DNA of 64,000 bases, taken from Pelagerythrobacter marensis. Lineage in GTDB: Bacteria; Pseudomonadota; Alphaproteobacteria; Sphingomonadales; Sphingomonadaceae. The stretch is taken from contig NZ_CP144918.1 in the NCBI RefSeq assembly GCF_036700095.1, positions 1,303,001-1,367,000 on the forward strand. Reading direction: 5' to 3'. The first letter of the stretch is position 1; each line of letters begins with the position of its first letter. Both the position numbers and the translations under genes were made by a program. Positions 23,816 to 32,471 of the stretch are shown here, piece after piece. The notes beneath the pieces are model-generated. The model was not told the DNA's origin. It worked only from the letters and a program-made list of their open reading frames with translations, and did not search any database.

Positions 23816-25108
23816 GTGGGATCGATCGAGCAGACGGAAGGCTTCGAGAAAGCTCACGCACCGGTGGCGGGCAAGTTCGCGGGGATCGCATCCTCGCTGT
23901 TCCCGCGCCAGCCGGTGCACCTGGCGGATCACGCCGAAAGCGGCGCGGGCAAGCTGCCCAACGCGATTGCGCTGGCACGGGGGGAAACCCCGTCGATCGC
24001 GCGGAGGGGAACGGGCGCCGTTCTCACATATGCCGATCCCGTGTCCGAAGCGACGTTCGGCGCGCTTGTCGCGCTGGTCGCCGGCCGGGGCGGCGGGCCG
24101 GTTGCCGCCGACCCGGAATCGCTTTCCGTTCTCGCGCTTGCCGACCGGCTGGCACAGACGGATATTCCCGTTCTGATCAACGGCCCCACCGGCACCGGCA
24201 AGGAAGTCCTTTCGCGGTTCATCCACGATCGCAGCGCGCGCCGCGCCAAGCCGTTCGTGGCGGTCAACTGCGCCGCGATCCCCGAAACCATGCTGGAAGC
24301 CCTGCTGTTCGGCCATCAGAAGGGCGCCTTCACCGGCGCCAGCGCGGCGGGCGAAGGGTTCTTCCGCGCGGCCGAAGGGGGCACGCTGTTGCTCGACGAA
24401 ATCGCCGAGATGCCGCTTTCGCTTCAGGCAAAGCTGCTGCGCGCGCTGCAGGAAGGCGAAGTCGTGCCCGTCGGCGCGACCACGCCGGTCAAGGTCGACG
24501 TGCGGATCATCGCCTGTGCCAACCGCGACCTGCCGGTCGAGGTGGAGGAAGGCCGCTTCCGCGCCGACCTGTTCTATCGCCTCAACGTCTTTCCGATGAA
24601 TCTGTCGGCGCTGCGCGAGCGGCCGACCGACATCGTTCCGCTCGCCTTCGCGATGCTGCTGCGCCATGCGCCGCAGGGCGCACGGGTGCCGTGGCTGACC
24701 GACGGCGCGATCGCCATGCTCAAGCAGCACGGCTGGCCGGGCAATATTCGCGAGCTGGAAAACGTCATGCGGCGCGCGCTGGTTCTGGCCGGCGACGCGG
24801 GGACGATCGGCACCGGTCATATCGTGTTCGACCGCCCCGCGCGCCTGGTGGAACGGCAAGCCGGGAGCGCGGCCGCCACCCCGGCCGAACCCCTGGCCGC
24901 CCCGGCCGAGCCACACGGCGCCGGAACCGGAAGAAAACTGGCAAAAGTGGTCCAGCTTTCCGAAGCGCGCGCGATCATGGAGACGCTCGACGCCTGTGGC
25001 GGCAAGCGGGCCGAGGCCGCGCGCCAGCTGGGCATCAGCGAACGCACGCTGCGCTATCGCCTCGCCTCGTTCCGTGAGGCCGGGCTGGCGGTGGGAGGCC
25101 GGCGATGA
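23816..25108 (+). CDS. FlbD-like sigma-54-dependent flagellar activator
   Basis: A 430-residue bacterial enhancer-binding protein. The AAA+ domain has Walker A GPTGTGKE (about 123-130), the sigma-54 contact loop GAFTGA (170-175), Walker B TLLLDEIAEMPL and arginine-finger segment RFRADLFYRLNVFPM. A Fis-type HTH closes it (ARAIMETLDACGGKRAEAARQLGISERTLRYRL). The N-terminal 110 residues show no acceptable receiver domain. GTG 23816 is chosen because aggggg sits six bases upstream; a TTG at 23792 is the other option. ATGA overlap with fliE. Confidence 0.9.
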   Translation: MGSIEQTEGFEKAHAPVAGKFAGIASSLFPRQPVHLADHAESGAGKLPNAIALARGETPSIARRGTGAVLTYADPVSEATFGALVALVAGRGGGPVAADPESLSVLALADRLAQTDIPVLINGPTGTGKEVLSRFIHDRSARRAKPFVAVNCAAIPETMLEALLFGHQKGAFTGASAAGEGFFRAAEGGTLLLDEIAEMPLSLQAKLLRALQEGEVVPVGATTPVKVDVRIIACANRDLPVEVEEGRFRADLFYRLNVFPMNLSALRERPTDIVPLAFAMLLRHAPQGARVPWLTDGAIAMLKQHGWPGNIRELENVMRRALVLAGDAGTIGTGHIVFDRPARLVERQAGSAAATPAEPLAAPAEPHGAGTGRKLAKVVQLSEARAIMETLDACGGKRAEAARQLGISERTLRYRLASFREAGLAVGGRR

Positions 25109-25476
25109 GCGGCATCGACGGCCTCGGCGGCGCGGGTTCGGTCCAGCAGATCATGTCGCTGCGCCAGCAGATCCTCGAACGGTCGAGCACGCTGCAGGAA
25201 ATTCACCGGAGCCGCGAGGCCGGGGCACCCGCCGCACCCGCGACCGAGCCGGCGGGTGGCGGTTTCGCCGACACGCTGCGCAGCGCGCTCGACGGGGTCA
25301 ACGACGCGCAGTCGCGCGCCTCGACGCTGACCGAAGGGTACGAACGGGGCGAGGTGACCGATATCGCCAAAGTCATGCTCGCCCGCCAGGAAGCCGGCGT
25401 CGCCTTCGAAGCGACGCTGCAGGTCAGGAACAAGCTGTTGTCCGCATACCAGGACATCATGCGGATGGGGGTCTGA
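25105..25476 (+). CDS. fliE: Flagellar hook-basal body protein FliE
   Basis: FliE connects the MS ring to the rod and is an early export substrate. The 123-residue protein has a variable N-terminus and the conserved C-terminal half (FADTLRSALDGVNDAQSRASTLTEGYERGEVTDIAKVMLARQEAGVAFEATLQVRNKLLSAYQDIMRMGV). It overlaps the activator gene by four bases, placing the regulator and fliE in one transcript. Confidence 0.95.
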   Translation: MSGIDGLGGAGSVQQIMSLRQQILERSSTLQEIHRSREAGAPAAPATEPAGGGFADTLRSALDGVNDAQSRASTLTEGYERGEVTDIAKVMLARQEAGVAFEATLQVRNKLLSAYQDIMRMGV

Positions 25477-25479
25477 TAG

Positions 25480-27114
25480 ATGAGCGAACTCGTTCCCGCC
25501 AATGCCGCGCAAGGCTCGGTGCTCGCACCGCTGCGCAGCGGCGGCTCGTTCAGGGACCGCGCCGCGCGCTTCGTCGGCCAGCCGGCCGTCAGGAAGGCGC
25601 TGCCGTGGTTCGCCGGCCTCGCGCTCGCTGGCCTGCTCGCGCTGGTCTGGGCCGGCCTGTCGCCGGCTCCGCAGCGGATCCTCTATTCCTCGCTCGGCGA
25701 TGCGGAGCGTGCCGGCGTCGTCGGCGCGCTCGATGCCGCGTCGATCGACTATACGATCGACAACAATACCGGCGCCCTCAGCGTGGGCGAGGACGATCTT
25801 TATCGTGCGCGTATGGTCGTCGCCGCCGACGGCGCGCTGGCGACGCCCGAAACGGGGCAGCAATTGCTCGACTCGCTGCCGATGGGCGCCAGCCGTACGC
25901 TGGAAGGCGACCGGCTGCGCGCGGCGCAGGAACGCGACCTGATGCTGACGATCAAGGAGATCGACGGCGTCGAATCGGTGCGCGTCCACCTCGCCCGGCC
26001 CGAACGCTCGGTCTTCGTGCGCGACACCGTGGCCCCGACCGCTTCGGTCATGCTGCGTCTGGCGCGCGGACGCCAGCTGTCCGATTCGCAGGTGACCGCG
26101 ATCGCCAACCTCGTCGCCGGTTCGGTGCCGGGGCTGTCGATCGATTCGGTTCGCATCGTCGACCAGCACGGGCGCCTGCTGTCCGAACCGCAGGGCGCCG
26201 ATTCCGACGGCCTGGAACTGCAGACGCGGATGGAAGCGAAGCTGCGCTCGCAGATCGACCAGTTGCTGACCCCGATGATCGGGGCGGAAAATTTCTCCAG
26301 CGAAATCCAGGTCGCGCTCGATATGAACGAAGTGACCTCGGCCCGCGAAAGTTACGACAAGGACGGGGCGGTCCGCCGCGAGACGACGCAGACCTCCACC
26401 GCCACTGCCGCCGGCAACGCGGTCGGCGTGCCGGGCGTTCTCGCCAATACTCCGCCCCCGGCGCCCGAGGCGGTCGAGGGCGCGCCCGAAGGCGGCCCGG
26501 CGGAAGGCGGGGCCAATGAAATCGGCGAAAGCAGCGCCACCCGGACATACGAGCTTGGGCGCGAGGTCGCCGTGTCGAACATCGCGCCGGGCAGCGTCAA
26601 GCGCCTCTCGGTCGCGGTCGCGCTCAACCAGGATGCCCTGAAGGGCGCCAACCCGGCCGATCTCGAGAAGTTCGAGGAACTGGTGGCCGCGGCGGTGGGG
26701 GCGAACCCCGATCGGGGCGATACGGTCGCGGTCGTGGTCCGCCCGTTCGAACCGGTGGTGGCCGACGAGATACCCTTCTGGGAGCAATCGTGGTTCGCGA
26801 TGGTCGTGCGTCACGCGGTCGCGCTGATCGCGGTCCTGCTGATCCTGTTCTTCGTCGTCCGCCCGATAATGCGCACCGTGACCGACAGGAACCGCGGGGG
26901 CGAGGACGAGGATACCGAGGCGGGCGACGAGCCGGGACTGATTACCCAGACACGCCGCACCGCGCTGCCTGCCCGGTCGGACGAACCGAGCCGCGAGGAA
27001 CTGTCCGCCCAGATCGAGCTGGCCCAGCGCATCGCGCGCGAGCAGCCCGACGATGCGCTCCAGGCCCTGCGCCGGATGCTGGGCGAAACGCGCAGCACCG
27101 AAGGGGTGGCCTGA
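25480..27114 (+). CDS. fliF: Flagellar MS-ring protein FliF
   Basis: FliF builds the MS ring in the inner membrane around the export gate. The 544-residue protein has an N-terminal membrane helix (about 42-62), YscJ/FliF ring-building motifs (ILYSSLGDAERAGVVGALDAASIDYTID, TIKEIDGVESVRVHLARPERSVF), a low-complexity periplasmic loop (around 320-350), a second membrane helix (about 445-465, MVVRHAVALIAVLLILFFVV) and the cytoplasmic tail that binds FliG. It ends in a TGATG overlap with fliG. Confidence 0.97.
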   Translation: MSELVPANAAQGSVLAPLRSGGSFRDRAARFVGQPAVRKALPWFAGLALAGLLALVWAGLSPAPQRILYSSLGDAERAGVVGALDAASIDYTIDNNTGALSVGEDDLYRARMVVAADGALATPETGQQLLDSLPMGASRTLEGDRLRAAQERDLMLTIKEIDGVESVRVHLARPERSVFVRDTVAPTASVMLRLARGRQLSDSQVTAIANLVAGSVPGLSIDSVRIVDQHGRLLSEPQGADSDGLELQTRMEAKLRSQIDQLLTPMIGAENFSSEIQVALDMNEVTSARESYDKDGAVRRETTQTSTATAAGNAVGVPGVLANTPPPAPEAVEGAPEGGPAEGGANEIGESSATRTYELGREVAVSNIAPGSVKRLSVAVALNQDALKGANPADLEKFEELVAAAVGANPDRGDTVAVVVRPFEPVVADEIPFWEQSWFAMVVRHAVALIAVLLILFFVVRPIMRTVTDRNRGGEDEDTEAGDEPGLITQTRRTALPARSDEPSREELSAQIELAQRIAREQPDDALQALRRMLGETRSTEGVA

Positions 27115-28130
27115 TGAGCGCGCCGATCGAATTCGATGGCGCGGACCGCGCCGCCGTGATGGTCATGCTGCTGGGCGAGGAAGAGGCCGCGCGCCTGCTG
27201 GCCGGGCTTTCCCCCGAAGAGCTGCGGACGCTCGGCGCCAAGATGTGCGAGATGGGCGATATCGGCCCCGCGGCGATTGCCGATGCCATTGCCAACTTCG
27301 CCAGTTCGGCCGGCAGCGCGAGCATTTCCGCGCACGGCCGGATCGACGAAGTCCGCCGGTTGATGACCGGCGCGCTGGGCGAAGTGAAGGCCGACAGCAT
27401 CATGCGCCGCGTCGCTCCGCCCGAGAGTGCACCGCGCACCCCGGCGCTCGAAATCGCGCAGTGGCTCGAACCCGAAGTCCTGATCCCGCTGGTGCAGGAC
27501 GAGCACCCGCAGGCGATCGCCGTCCTGCTGGTCCAGCTGGAACCGGCGACCGCGGCGGCGGTGCTGGCCGGCCTGCCCGAACCGCTGCATACCCCGGTCG
27601 TTCACCGGATTGCGAAGCTGGGGCCGGTCTCGCCCGAAGCGATCGCGATTCTGGAGGAAACGCTCGCCGCGCGGATCGCCGGAGTCCACGGCATCAAGCG
27701 CCTGGAAATGGGCGGCGTCCGCGAAGCGGCCGAAATCATCAACAGCGCCGCGCGCAGCGTGGAAAAGCGCGTGATGCCGGGGCTCAACAAGCTGGACAAG
27801 AAGCTGGCGCGCGACCTGGAAAGCGAGCTGTTCAAGTTCGAGCACCTGTTCGATCTCGATCAGCAGATGATGGGCCAGCTGCTGCGCGAGGTCGAAAGCG
27901 AGCTGCTGATCGACGCGCTGAAAGGCATCGAGGAGACACAGCGCGAAGTCTTCTTCCGCGCCATGTCAAGCCGCGCGGCCGACGGCCTGCGCGACGAAAT
28001 CGAGGAACGCGGCCGGATCAAGCGAGCCGATGTGGAGGCGGCGCAGAAGGCCATCATCGCCGTCGCGAAGAAACTGGCCGCCGACGGTACGATCGTGATC
28101 GGGGCGGGGGGAGACGACGATTATGTCTAG
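27114..28130 (+). CDS. fliG: Flagellar motor switch protein FliG
   Basis: FliG is the C-ring protein that contacts the stator. The 338-residue protein has the three FliG domains; the EHPQ motif of the middle domain is in LVQDEHPQAIAVLLVQLEP and the C-terminal torque helix region is ELFKFEHLFDLDQQMMGQLLREVESELLIDALKGIEETQREVFFRAMSSRAADGLRDEIEERG. It ends with Asp-rich DDDYV. The start shares a base with the fliF stop; the end overlaps fliH by eight bases. Confidence 0.97.
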   Translation: MSAPIEFDGADRAAVMVMLLGEEEAARLLAGLSPEELRTLGAKMCEMGDIGPAAIADAIANFASSAGSASISAHGRIDEVRRLMTGALGEVKADSIMRRVAPPESAPRTPALEIAQWLEPEVLIPLVQDEHPQAIAVLLVQLEPATAAAVLAGLPEPLHTPVVHRIAKLGPVSPEAIAILEETLAARIAGVHGIKRLEMGGVREAAEIINSAARSVEKRVMPGLNKLDKKLARDLESELFKFEHLFDLDQQMMGQLLREVESELLIDALKGIEETQREVFFRAMSSRAADGLRDEIEERGRIKRADVEAAQKAIIAVAKKLAADGTIVIGAGGDDDYV

Positions 28131-28737
28131 CGCCACCGCGCTCAAGGCCAGTCTGCCGCTCGATCGCCTGCGCGGCGGCGGCGGTTTCGCCCGCGACCCG
28201 CGCTTTTCCGGCCTGTTCCGCAATCCGGCGGCCGAGGCGGCGGCCGCCGCTGCCGCCGCGCCGGAGCCGGATCCGGTCGCCGAAGCCTATCGCAAGGGGT
28301 TCGAGGAAGGCCGGGCCGAAGCCGAAGCCCATGCCGCCGAGCGCGAGCGCGAACGCGAGGCGCAGCGCCAGGCGATCGAGCTGGCTTTCGCCCGCTTCGA
28401 CGCCGCCAGCGCCGAGGCGCTGCGCGAACGCCTGCGCCAGACCGTGCTCGCGTTGTGCGAGGAGGCCGTTCTGCCGCTGGCTATCGACCCCGAAGGCCTC
28501 GCCGCGCGGGTGAAAAAGGCCGTGGCCATGCTCCAGCGCGCGCAGGACGAGCGGCGCGTGCTGCTCCATCCCGACGATATTGCTCTGGTCAGGGATCGCC
28601 TTCCCGCCGACCTCGAACTGGTCCCCGACCCCGCGGTCGAACGCGGCGCTTTGCGGATCGACAGCGAGGACGGCGGAATCGAGGACGGGCCGAAACAATG
28701 GCGGCGCATCCTGGCCGAAGCGTTCGGCGAATGCTGA
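28123..28737 (+). CDS. fliH: Flagellar assembly protein FliH
   Basis: FliH holds the export ATPase FliI and links it to the C ring. The 204-residue protein has an Ala-rich N-terminus, a charged coiled-coil middle (about 55-110, YRKGFEEGRAEAEAHAAEREREREAQRQAIELAF) and a C-terminal FliH/YscL domain with VRDRLPADLELVPDPAVERGALRIDSEDGGIEDG. It overlaps fliG and fliI on both sides. Confidence 0.88.
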   Translation: MSSATALKASLPLDRLRGGGGFARDPRFSGLFRNPAAEAAAAAAAAPEPDPVAEAYRKGFEEGRAEAEAHAAEREREREAQRQAIELAFARFDAASAEALRERLRQTVLALCEEAVLPLAIDPEGLAARVKKAVAMLQRAQDERRVLLHPDDIALVRDRLPADLELVPDPAVERGALRIDSEDGGIEDGPKQWRRILAEAFGEC

Positions 28738-30062
28738 CCCTGGCCGAGGCGACCCTGGGCGAGCTGGCCGCTGCGCCGCTCGACCTCGCGCCGCGCCGCT
28801 TCGGGCGGGTCGCGGCGTGCGACGGCGGGCTGATCGAGGTCAGCGGCCTGTCGGTCCCGATCGGGGGACTGTGCCGGATCGACGACGGCAAGGGGACGAC
28901 CCTGACGGCGGAGGCCATCGGCTTTCGCAACGGGCGCACGATGATGATGATGCTGGGCGACAGTGTGCTGCTGCGCCCTGGCGTTGCCGTCCGACCGGAA
29001 GGGCGGCCGGGGATGCTGCCGGTCGGCCCGGCCTATCTCGGCCGCGCGGTCGACGGCCTGGGCGAACCGATCGACGGCGGCCCGGCTCTGCACGCCAGCG
29101 CGCAATGGCCCGCTGGCGGAAAGCGCACCGGTGCGCTGGACCGCGCGAGCGTGCGCGAGCCGTTCGACACCGGCATTCGCGCGATCAACGCGCTGACCAC
29201 GTTCGGCGTCGGCCAGCGGGTCGGCATCATGGCGGGATCGGGCGTGGGCAAGTCGGTCCTGATCGACATGATCGCGCAAGGGGCCCAGGCCGATGTGGTC
29301 GTGGTCGGCCTGATCGGGGAGCGTGCGCGCGAGGTTTCCGATTTCGTCGAGCGGCACATGCACGGCGAAGCCGCGGCGCGCACCGCGGTTGTCGCGGTGC
29401 CTGCCGACCATGCCGCCAACCTGCGGCTGCGCGGGGCAATGCTGGCGACTTCGCTGGCCGAGTATTTCCGCGCCCAGGGCCTGCGCGTCCTGCTGATCCA
29501 GGACAGCCTGACCCGCATCGCCCATGCCGCGCGCGAAATCGGCATCCTGCTGGGCGAACCGGGCGCGGCGCGCGGCTACCCGCCCTCGGCCCTGTCCACC
29601 GTAACCAAGCTGGTCGAACGCGCCGGCAACTCGGCCGAAAGCGGCGGATCGATCACCGCGATCTATACCGTGCTGGCGGACGGCGACGATCAGAACGATC
29701 CGGTGGTCGATACCGCGCGGTCGATCCTCGATGGCCATATCGTGCTTTCGCGCGATCTCGCCCAGCGCGGGCAATATCCGGCCATCGATGTCGGGGCCTC
29801 GCTCAGCCGAGTGATGGCCGATGTCGCCGATCCGCGCCTCAACGCCTGCGCGCGCAAGCTGCGGGCGCTGGTCTCGGCCTACGAAAGCAATCGCGACCTG
29901 CTCCTGATGGGCGCCTATCGCGCCGGGGCCGACCCGCTGATCGACCGCGGGATCGCGCTCCAGCCGCAGATCGCGGCGTTCCTGGCCCAGGCGATGGAGG
30001 AGCGCGTCCCGCTCGACCGCGCGAAGGCCGAGCTTGAAAGGCTGATCGGCGATGAGCAGTGA
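28731..30062 (+). CDS. fliI: Flagellum-specific export ATPase FliI
   Basis: A hexameric ATPase of the flagellar type III secretion system, related to F1-beta. The 443-residue protein has Walker A GSGVGKS near residue 170, VVVGLIGERAREVSDFVERHM, Walker B LRVLLIQDSLTRIAHAAREIG, and GYPPSALSTVTKLVERAGNSAESGGSITAIYTVLADGDDQNDPV. The start ATG overlaps the fliH stop by seven bases and the end overlaps the fliJ-like gene by eleven. Confidence 0.97.
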   Translation: MLTLAEATLGELAAAPLDLAPRRFGRVAACDGGLIEVSGLSVPIGGLCRIDDGKGTTLTAEAIGFRNGRTMMMMLGDSVLLRPGVAVRPEGRPGMLPVGPAYLGRAVDGLGEPIDGGPALHASAQWPAGGKRTGALDRASVREPFDTGIRAINALTTFGVGQRVGIMAGSGVGKSVLIDMIAQGAQADVVVVGLIGERAREVSDFVERHMHGEAAARTAVVAVPADHAANLRLRGAMLATSLAEYFRAQGLRVLLIQDSLTRIAHAAREIGILLGEPGAARGYPPSALSTVTKLVERAGNSAESGGSITAIYTVLADGDDQNDPVVDTARSILDGHIVLSRDLAQRGQYPAIDVGASLSRVMADVADPRLNACARKLRALVSAYESNRDLLLMGAYRAGADPLIDRGIALQPQIAAFLAQAMEERVPLDRAKAELERLIGDEQ

Positions 30063-30474
30063 CGCGGCGCGCCTGCGCCGGGCGCGGCTGATCGAAAGGA
30101 TGCGCTCCGCCGAACAGCGCCAGGCCGCTGCCGAAGCGCATCGGGCGGAAGCCGTGCGGCAGAAACTGGAACAGCTTTCGGCGCGGACCCGGACGCTGGC
30201 CGAACTCTACACGCTGCGCGACACGTCGCGCGACGGGGCCGACTTGCGCAGCGCCAGCGTGCTCGGCAGCCATCTGCGCGATCTGGGCGCGACCGCGGCC
30301 CGTCAGGCGGCCGATGCCCGGCGCGAAGCCGACGACCGGCTGGCCGACCTCGCAGTGGCCGACCGGCGGCTGCAGCACGCGGAGGAGGGGCGCCGCGATC
30401 TCGCGCGTGCGATCGACGAGAAGGCCGATCGCGACGAAATCCCCCGAATGCGGAAGAACTGGCACGCATCTTGA
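30052..30474 (+). CDS. fliJ: FliJ-like export chaperone
   Basis: A 140-residue, almost entirely helical, Arg/Ala/Glu-rich protein (RLIERMRSAEQRQAAAEAHRAEAVRQKLEQL...), as expected for the coiled-coil FliJ that acts in the FliI hexamer. Sequence similarity to named FliJ proteins is weak; the assignment rests on coiled-coil character, length and position between fliI and fliK. Its stop codon lies inside a sigma-54-like promoter for fliK. Confidence 0.7.
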   Translation: MSSDAARLRRARLIERMRSAEQRQAAAEAHRAEAVRQKLEQLSARTRTLAELYTLRDTSRDGADLRSASVLGSHLRDLGATAARQAADARREADDRLADLAVADRRLQHAEEGRRDLARAIDEKADRDEIPRMRKNWHAS

Positions 30475-30475
30475 A
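30460..30475 (+). promoter_or_regulatory. Sigma-54-like promoter before fliK
   Basis: TGGCACG-catc-TTGAA matches the -24/-12 consensus TGGCACG-N4-TTGCA except for C to A in the -12 GC dinucleotide. The mismatch coincides with the TGA stop of the fliJ-like gene (30472-30474), which constrains that base. A sigma-54 activator gene heads the same cluster. Confidence 0.45.
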
Positions 30476-30489
30476 TAACCGTCTGCGTC

Positions 30490-31854
30490 ATGAACGCAAA
30501 CGGCAGGCCGATGATCTCTCAGCTTCTTTCCAACACGCCAATGTCCGCCACGCCCACGAAAGGCGAGCCGCGTCCGGCCCCCGGCGAGGATAACGCAGAA
30601 GCGGGGGGGTTCTCCGGCCTTCTCGCCACACTCGGCAGCGCCGTTCGCGGCGCCGCGTCGGGCGAGAACGCCGGCGAGGATATGCTCGCGGTTTCCGGCG
30701 CCGCCGACGAGGGCGAGGCAGCCGAACAGGCGCCCGACCCGCTGGCCCTGGCGCTCGCGGTGGATGCGGAATTGCCGGCGATTGCCGGGACCGGCAAGGT
30801 CTTGCCGGTTTCCGCCGCAGAATTGCCGGCCGGCACGGTGCCGCCGGCCGAAGGCGGCAGTGCCGCGGCGGCGATGCCGACCCTCCTGGGGCGCGGAGCC
30901 GGAACCGTCGCGAGTGAAATCCCGGCCGGGCGCACGACGGGGGCACCCGCCTTGTCAGCCGAAAACGCGCCATCGCCGGGTGCCGCCGCGATCCAGCAGG
31001 CCGCGCGCCCCGCAGTGGCGATCGAGGTCGCGCCGCGCCCGTCCAACCTGGCAGGCGAGATCGGCGGGACCGGTCCGCTGCATCAGGCCGCTGGCACGGC
31101 GCTGGACGTTTCCGCCGGTCGGGAAGCCGGGCAGCGCGAGGGGGGCGGCCATATGCGGAACCAGAGCGATGCGCAGCCGGCCCCCCGCGCGACGGCGGAA
31201 CAGGCCGCGGCCGCGAATCCGAAACCTTCCGCCGAACAGGCGACTTTCGCGGCAACCGCCGCCGCCGCGACCGCCGCCAGTGGCGGTGCATCCGGCGGGG
31301 CGCAAGGCGGCCTTGCCCCGAACGCAGCGGCGATCCCCGCACCCGGCGCGCCGAGCGTCGAAACCGCAAACCCCTTCACGGCGAACAGGCCGGCAATCGA
31401 AACCCAGGTCGCGCGCGAACTGGGGCGGATCGTCGACAGCCTCGCCTCCGCCCGCGAAGCTTTCACTGCCAGGGCGGCCACGCTGGCGCTCGATCATGCC
31501 GAGTTCGGCGAGCTTTCGCTGCGTTTCGACCAGCGCCGCGACGGGCAGCTGGCCGTCCAGCTTTCGGCCACCGATCCCGAGGCGCACCGCGCGATCGCCG
31601 CAGCGGTTGCCGAGCGTCCGACTGTGGCGAACGGCGATGCCGGCGCCGCGAGTGGCCAGAACGGCGCACAGGCCGGCGGCAATGCCTCGGCCCGTGCAGG
31701 CGCGGAGCGCGGCGATGGCGGCTTCGCCGAAGACCGCGCCGCGGGCCGCGACCGCCGCGAACCGGGCCGCGATGCCGACCGCCATTCCGGCGGGCGCGGG
31801 CAGCCCGGCGGCCAGGCCGCTTCCGGCAATGGCCGCGCGGCGATCTACGCCTGA
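30490..31854 (+). CDS. fliK: Flagellar hook-length control protein FliK
   Basis: FliK is the secreted ruler that sets hook length and switches export specificity. The 454-residue protein is Ala/Gly/Pro-rich and low complexity for about 300 residues, then carries the Flg_hook domain (about 305-380: VARELGRIVDSLASAREAFTARAATLALDHAEFGELSLRFDQRRDGQLAVQLSATDPEAHRAIAAA) and a Gly/Arg-rich tail. If the sigma-54-like site upstream is used, ATG 30511 (MISQLL) may be the true start. Confidence 0.87.
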   Translation: MNANGRPMISQLLSNTPMSATPTKGEPRPAPGEDNAEAGGFSGLLATLGSAVRGAASGENAGEDMLAVSGAADEGEAAEQAPDPLALALAVDAELPAIAGTGKVLPVSAAELPAGTVPPAEGGSAAAAMPTLLGRGAGTVASEIPAGRTTGAPALSAENAPSPGAAAIQQAARPAVAIEVAPRPSNLAGEIGGTGPLHQAAGTALDVSAGREAGQREGGGHMRNQSDAQPAPRATAEQAAAANPKPSAEQATFAATAAAATAASGGASGGAQGGLAPNAAAIPAPGAPSVETANPFTANRPAIETQVARELGRIVDSLASAREAFTARAATLALDHAEFGELSLRFDQRRDGQLAVQLSATDPEAHRAIAAAVAERPTVANGDAGAASGQNGAQAGGNASARAGAERGDGGFAEDRAAGRDRREPGRDADRHSGGRGQPGGQAASGNGRAAIYA

Positions 31855-31889
31855 CCCCCCAACGAACAGCCAGATCGAGGAACCGAACG

Positions 31890-32471
31890 ATGAGTGACAA
31901 GAAGGGCAAGCAGGACCAGCCGGCGAAGAGCCGCGGCCTGCTCAAGATCGCGCTGCTGGGCCTGGCGCTGGCGGGCGCCGGGGGCGGGACCGTGTTCGGC
32001 CTGATGGCCGCGGGCGTGATCGAGACCGCCGATGCCGGCGCCCGGGAAGCCGGCCCGCAATTCGTGCTCAAGGGCGAGAAGGACCCTTATGCTCCCCCGG
32101 TCGCCAAGGGCAAGGAGGCCGCCAAGCTGGTGCACGGCGAGGGCGGAACCAAGTATCGCACCGCCTATTTCAGCTTTGCCGAGGATTTCACTTCCAACCT
32201 CAGGGACAGCAACGGGCTGATCCAGGTCAGCCTCGCCGCCTCGACCCGGCGCGACGGGCGCGTGCTCATGTGGCTCGACGAACACCAGCTCGCGATCCGC
32301 TCGCGCCTGCTGGTCGAGCTGGCCGATACGCCCGAAGAAGAGGTGATCTCCAGCGAAGGCAAGACCCGGCTCCAGAAGCGCCTGACCGACGCGGTCAACG
32401 AAGTGCTGGTCGAACAGGAAGGCTTCGGCGGGGTCGACAACATCTATTTCCGGACTTTCATCGTCCAATGA
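31890..32471 (+). CDS. fliL: Flagellar basal body-associated protein FliL
   Basis: FliL surrounds and activates the stator. The 193-residue protein has a cytoplasmic basic N-terminus, one membrane helix (about 17-41, LLKIALLGLALAGAGGGTVFGLMAA) and the periplasmic FliL domain (AYFSFAEDFTSNLRDSNGLIQVSLAASTRRDGRVLMWLDEHQLAIRSRLLVELADTPEEEVISSEGK) ending with the typical VDNIYFRTFIVQ. It overlaps fliM by an ATGA junction. Confidence 0.95.
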   Translation: MSDKKGKQDQPAKSRGLLKIALLGLALAGAGGGTVFGLMAAGVIETADAGAREAGPQFVLKGEKDPYAPPVAKGKEAAKLVHGEGGTKYRTAYFSFAEDFTSNLRDSNGLIQVSLAASTRRDGRVLMWLDEHQLAIRSRLLVELADTPEEEVISSEGKTRLQKRLTDAVNEVLVEQEGFGGVDNIYFRTFIVQ

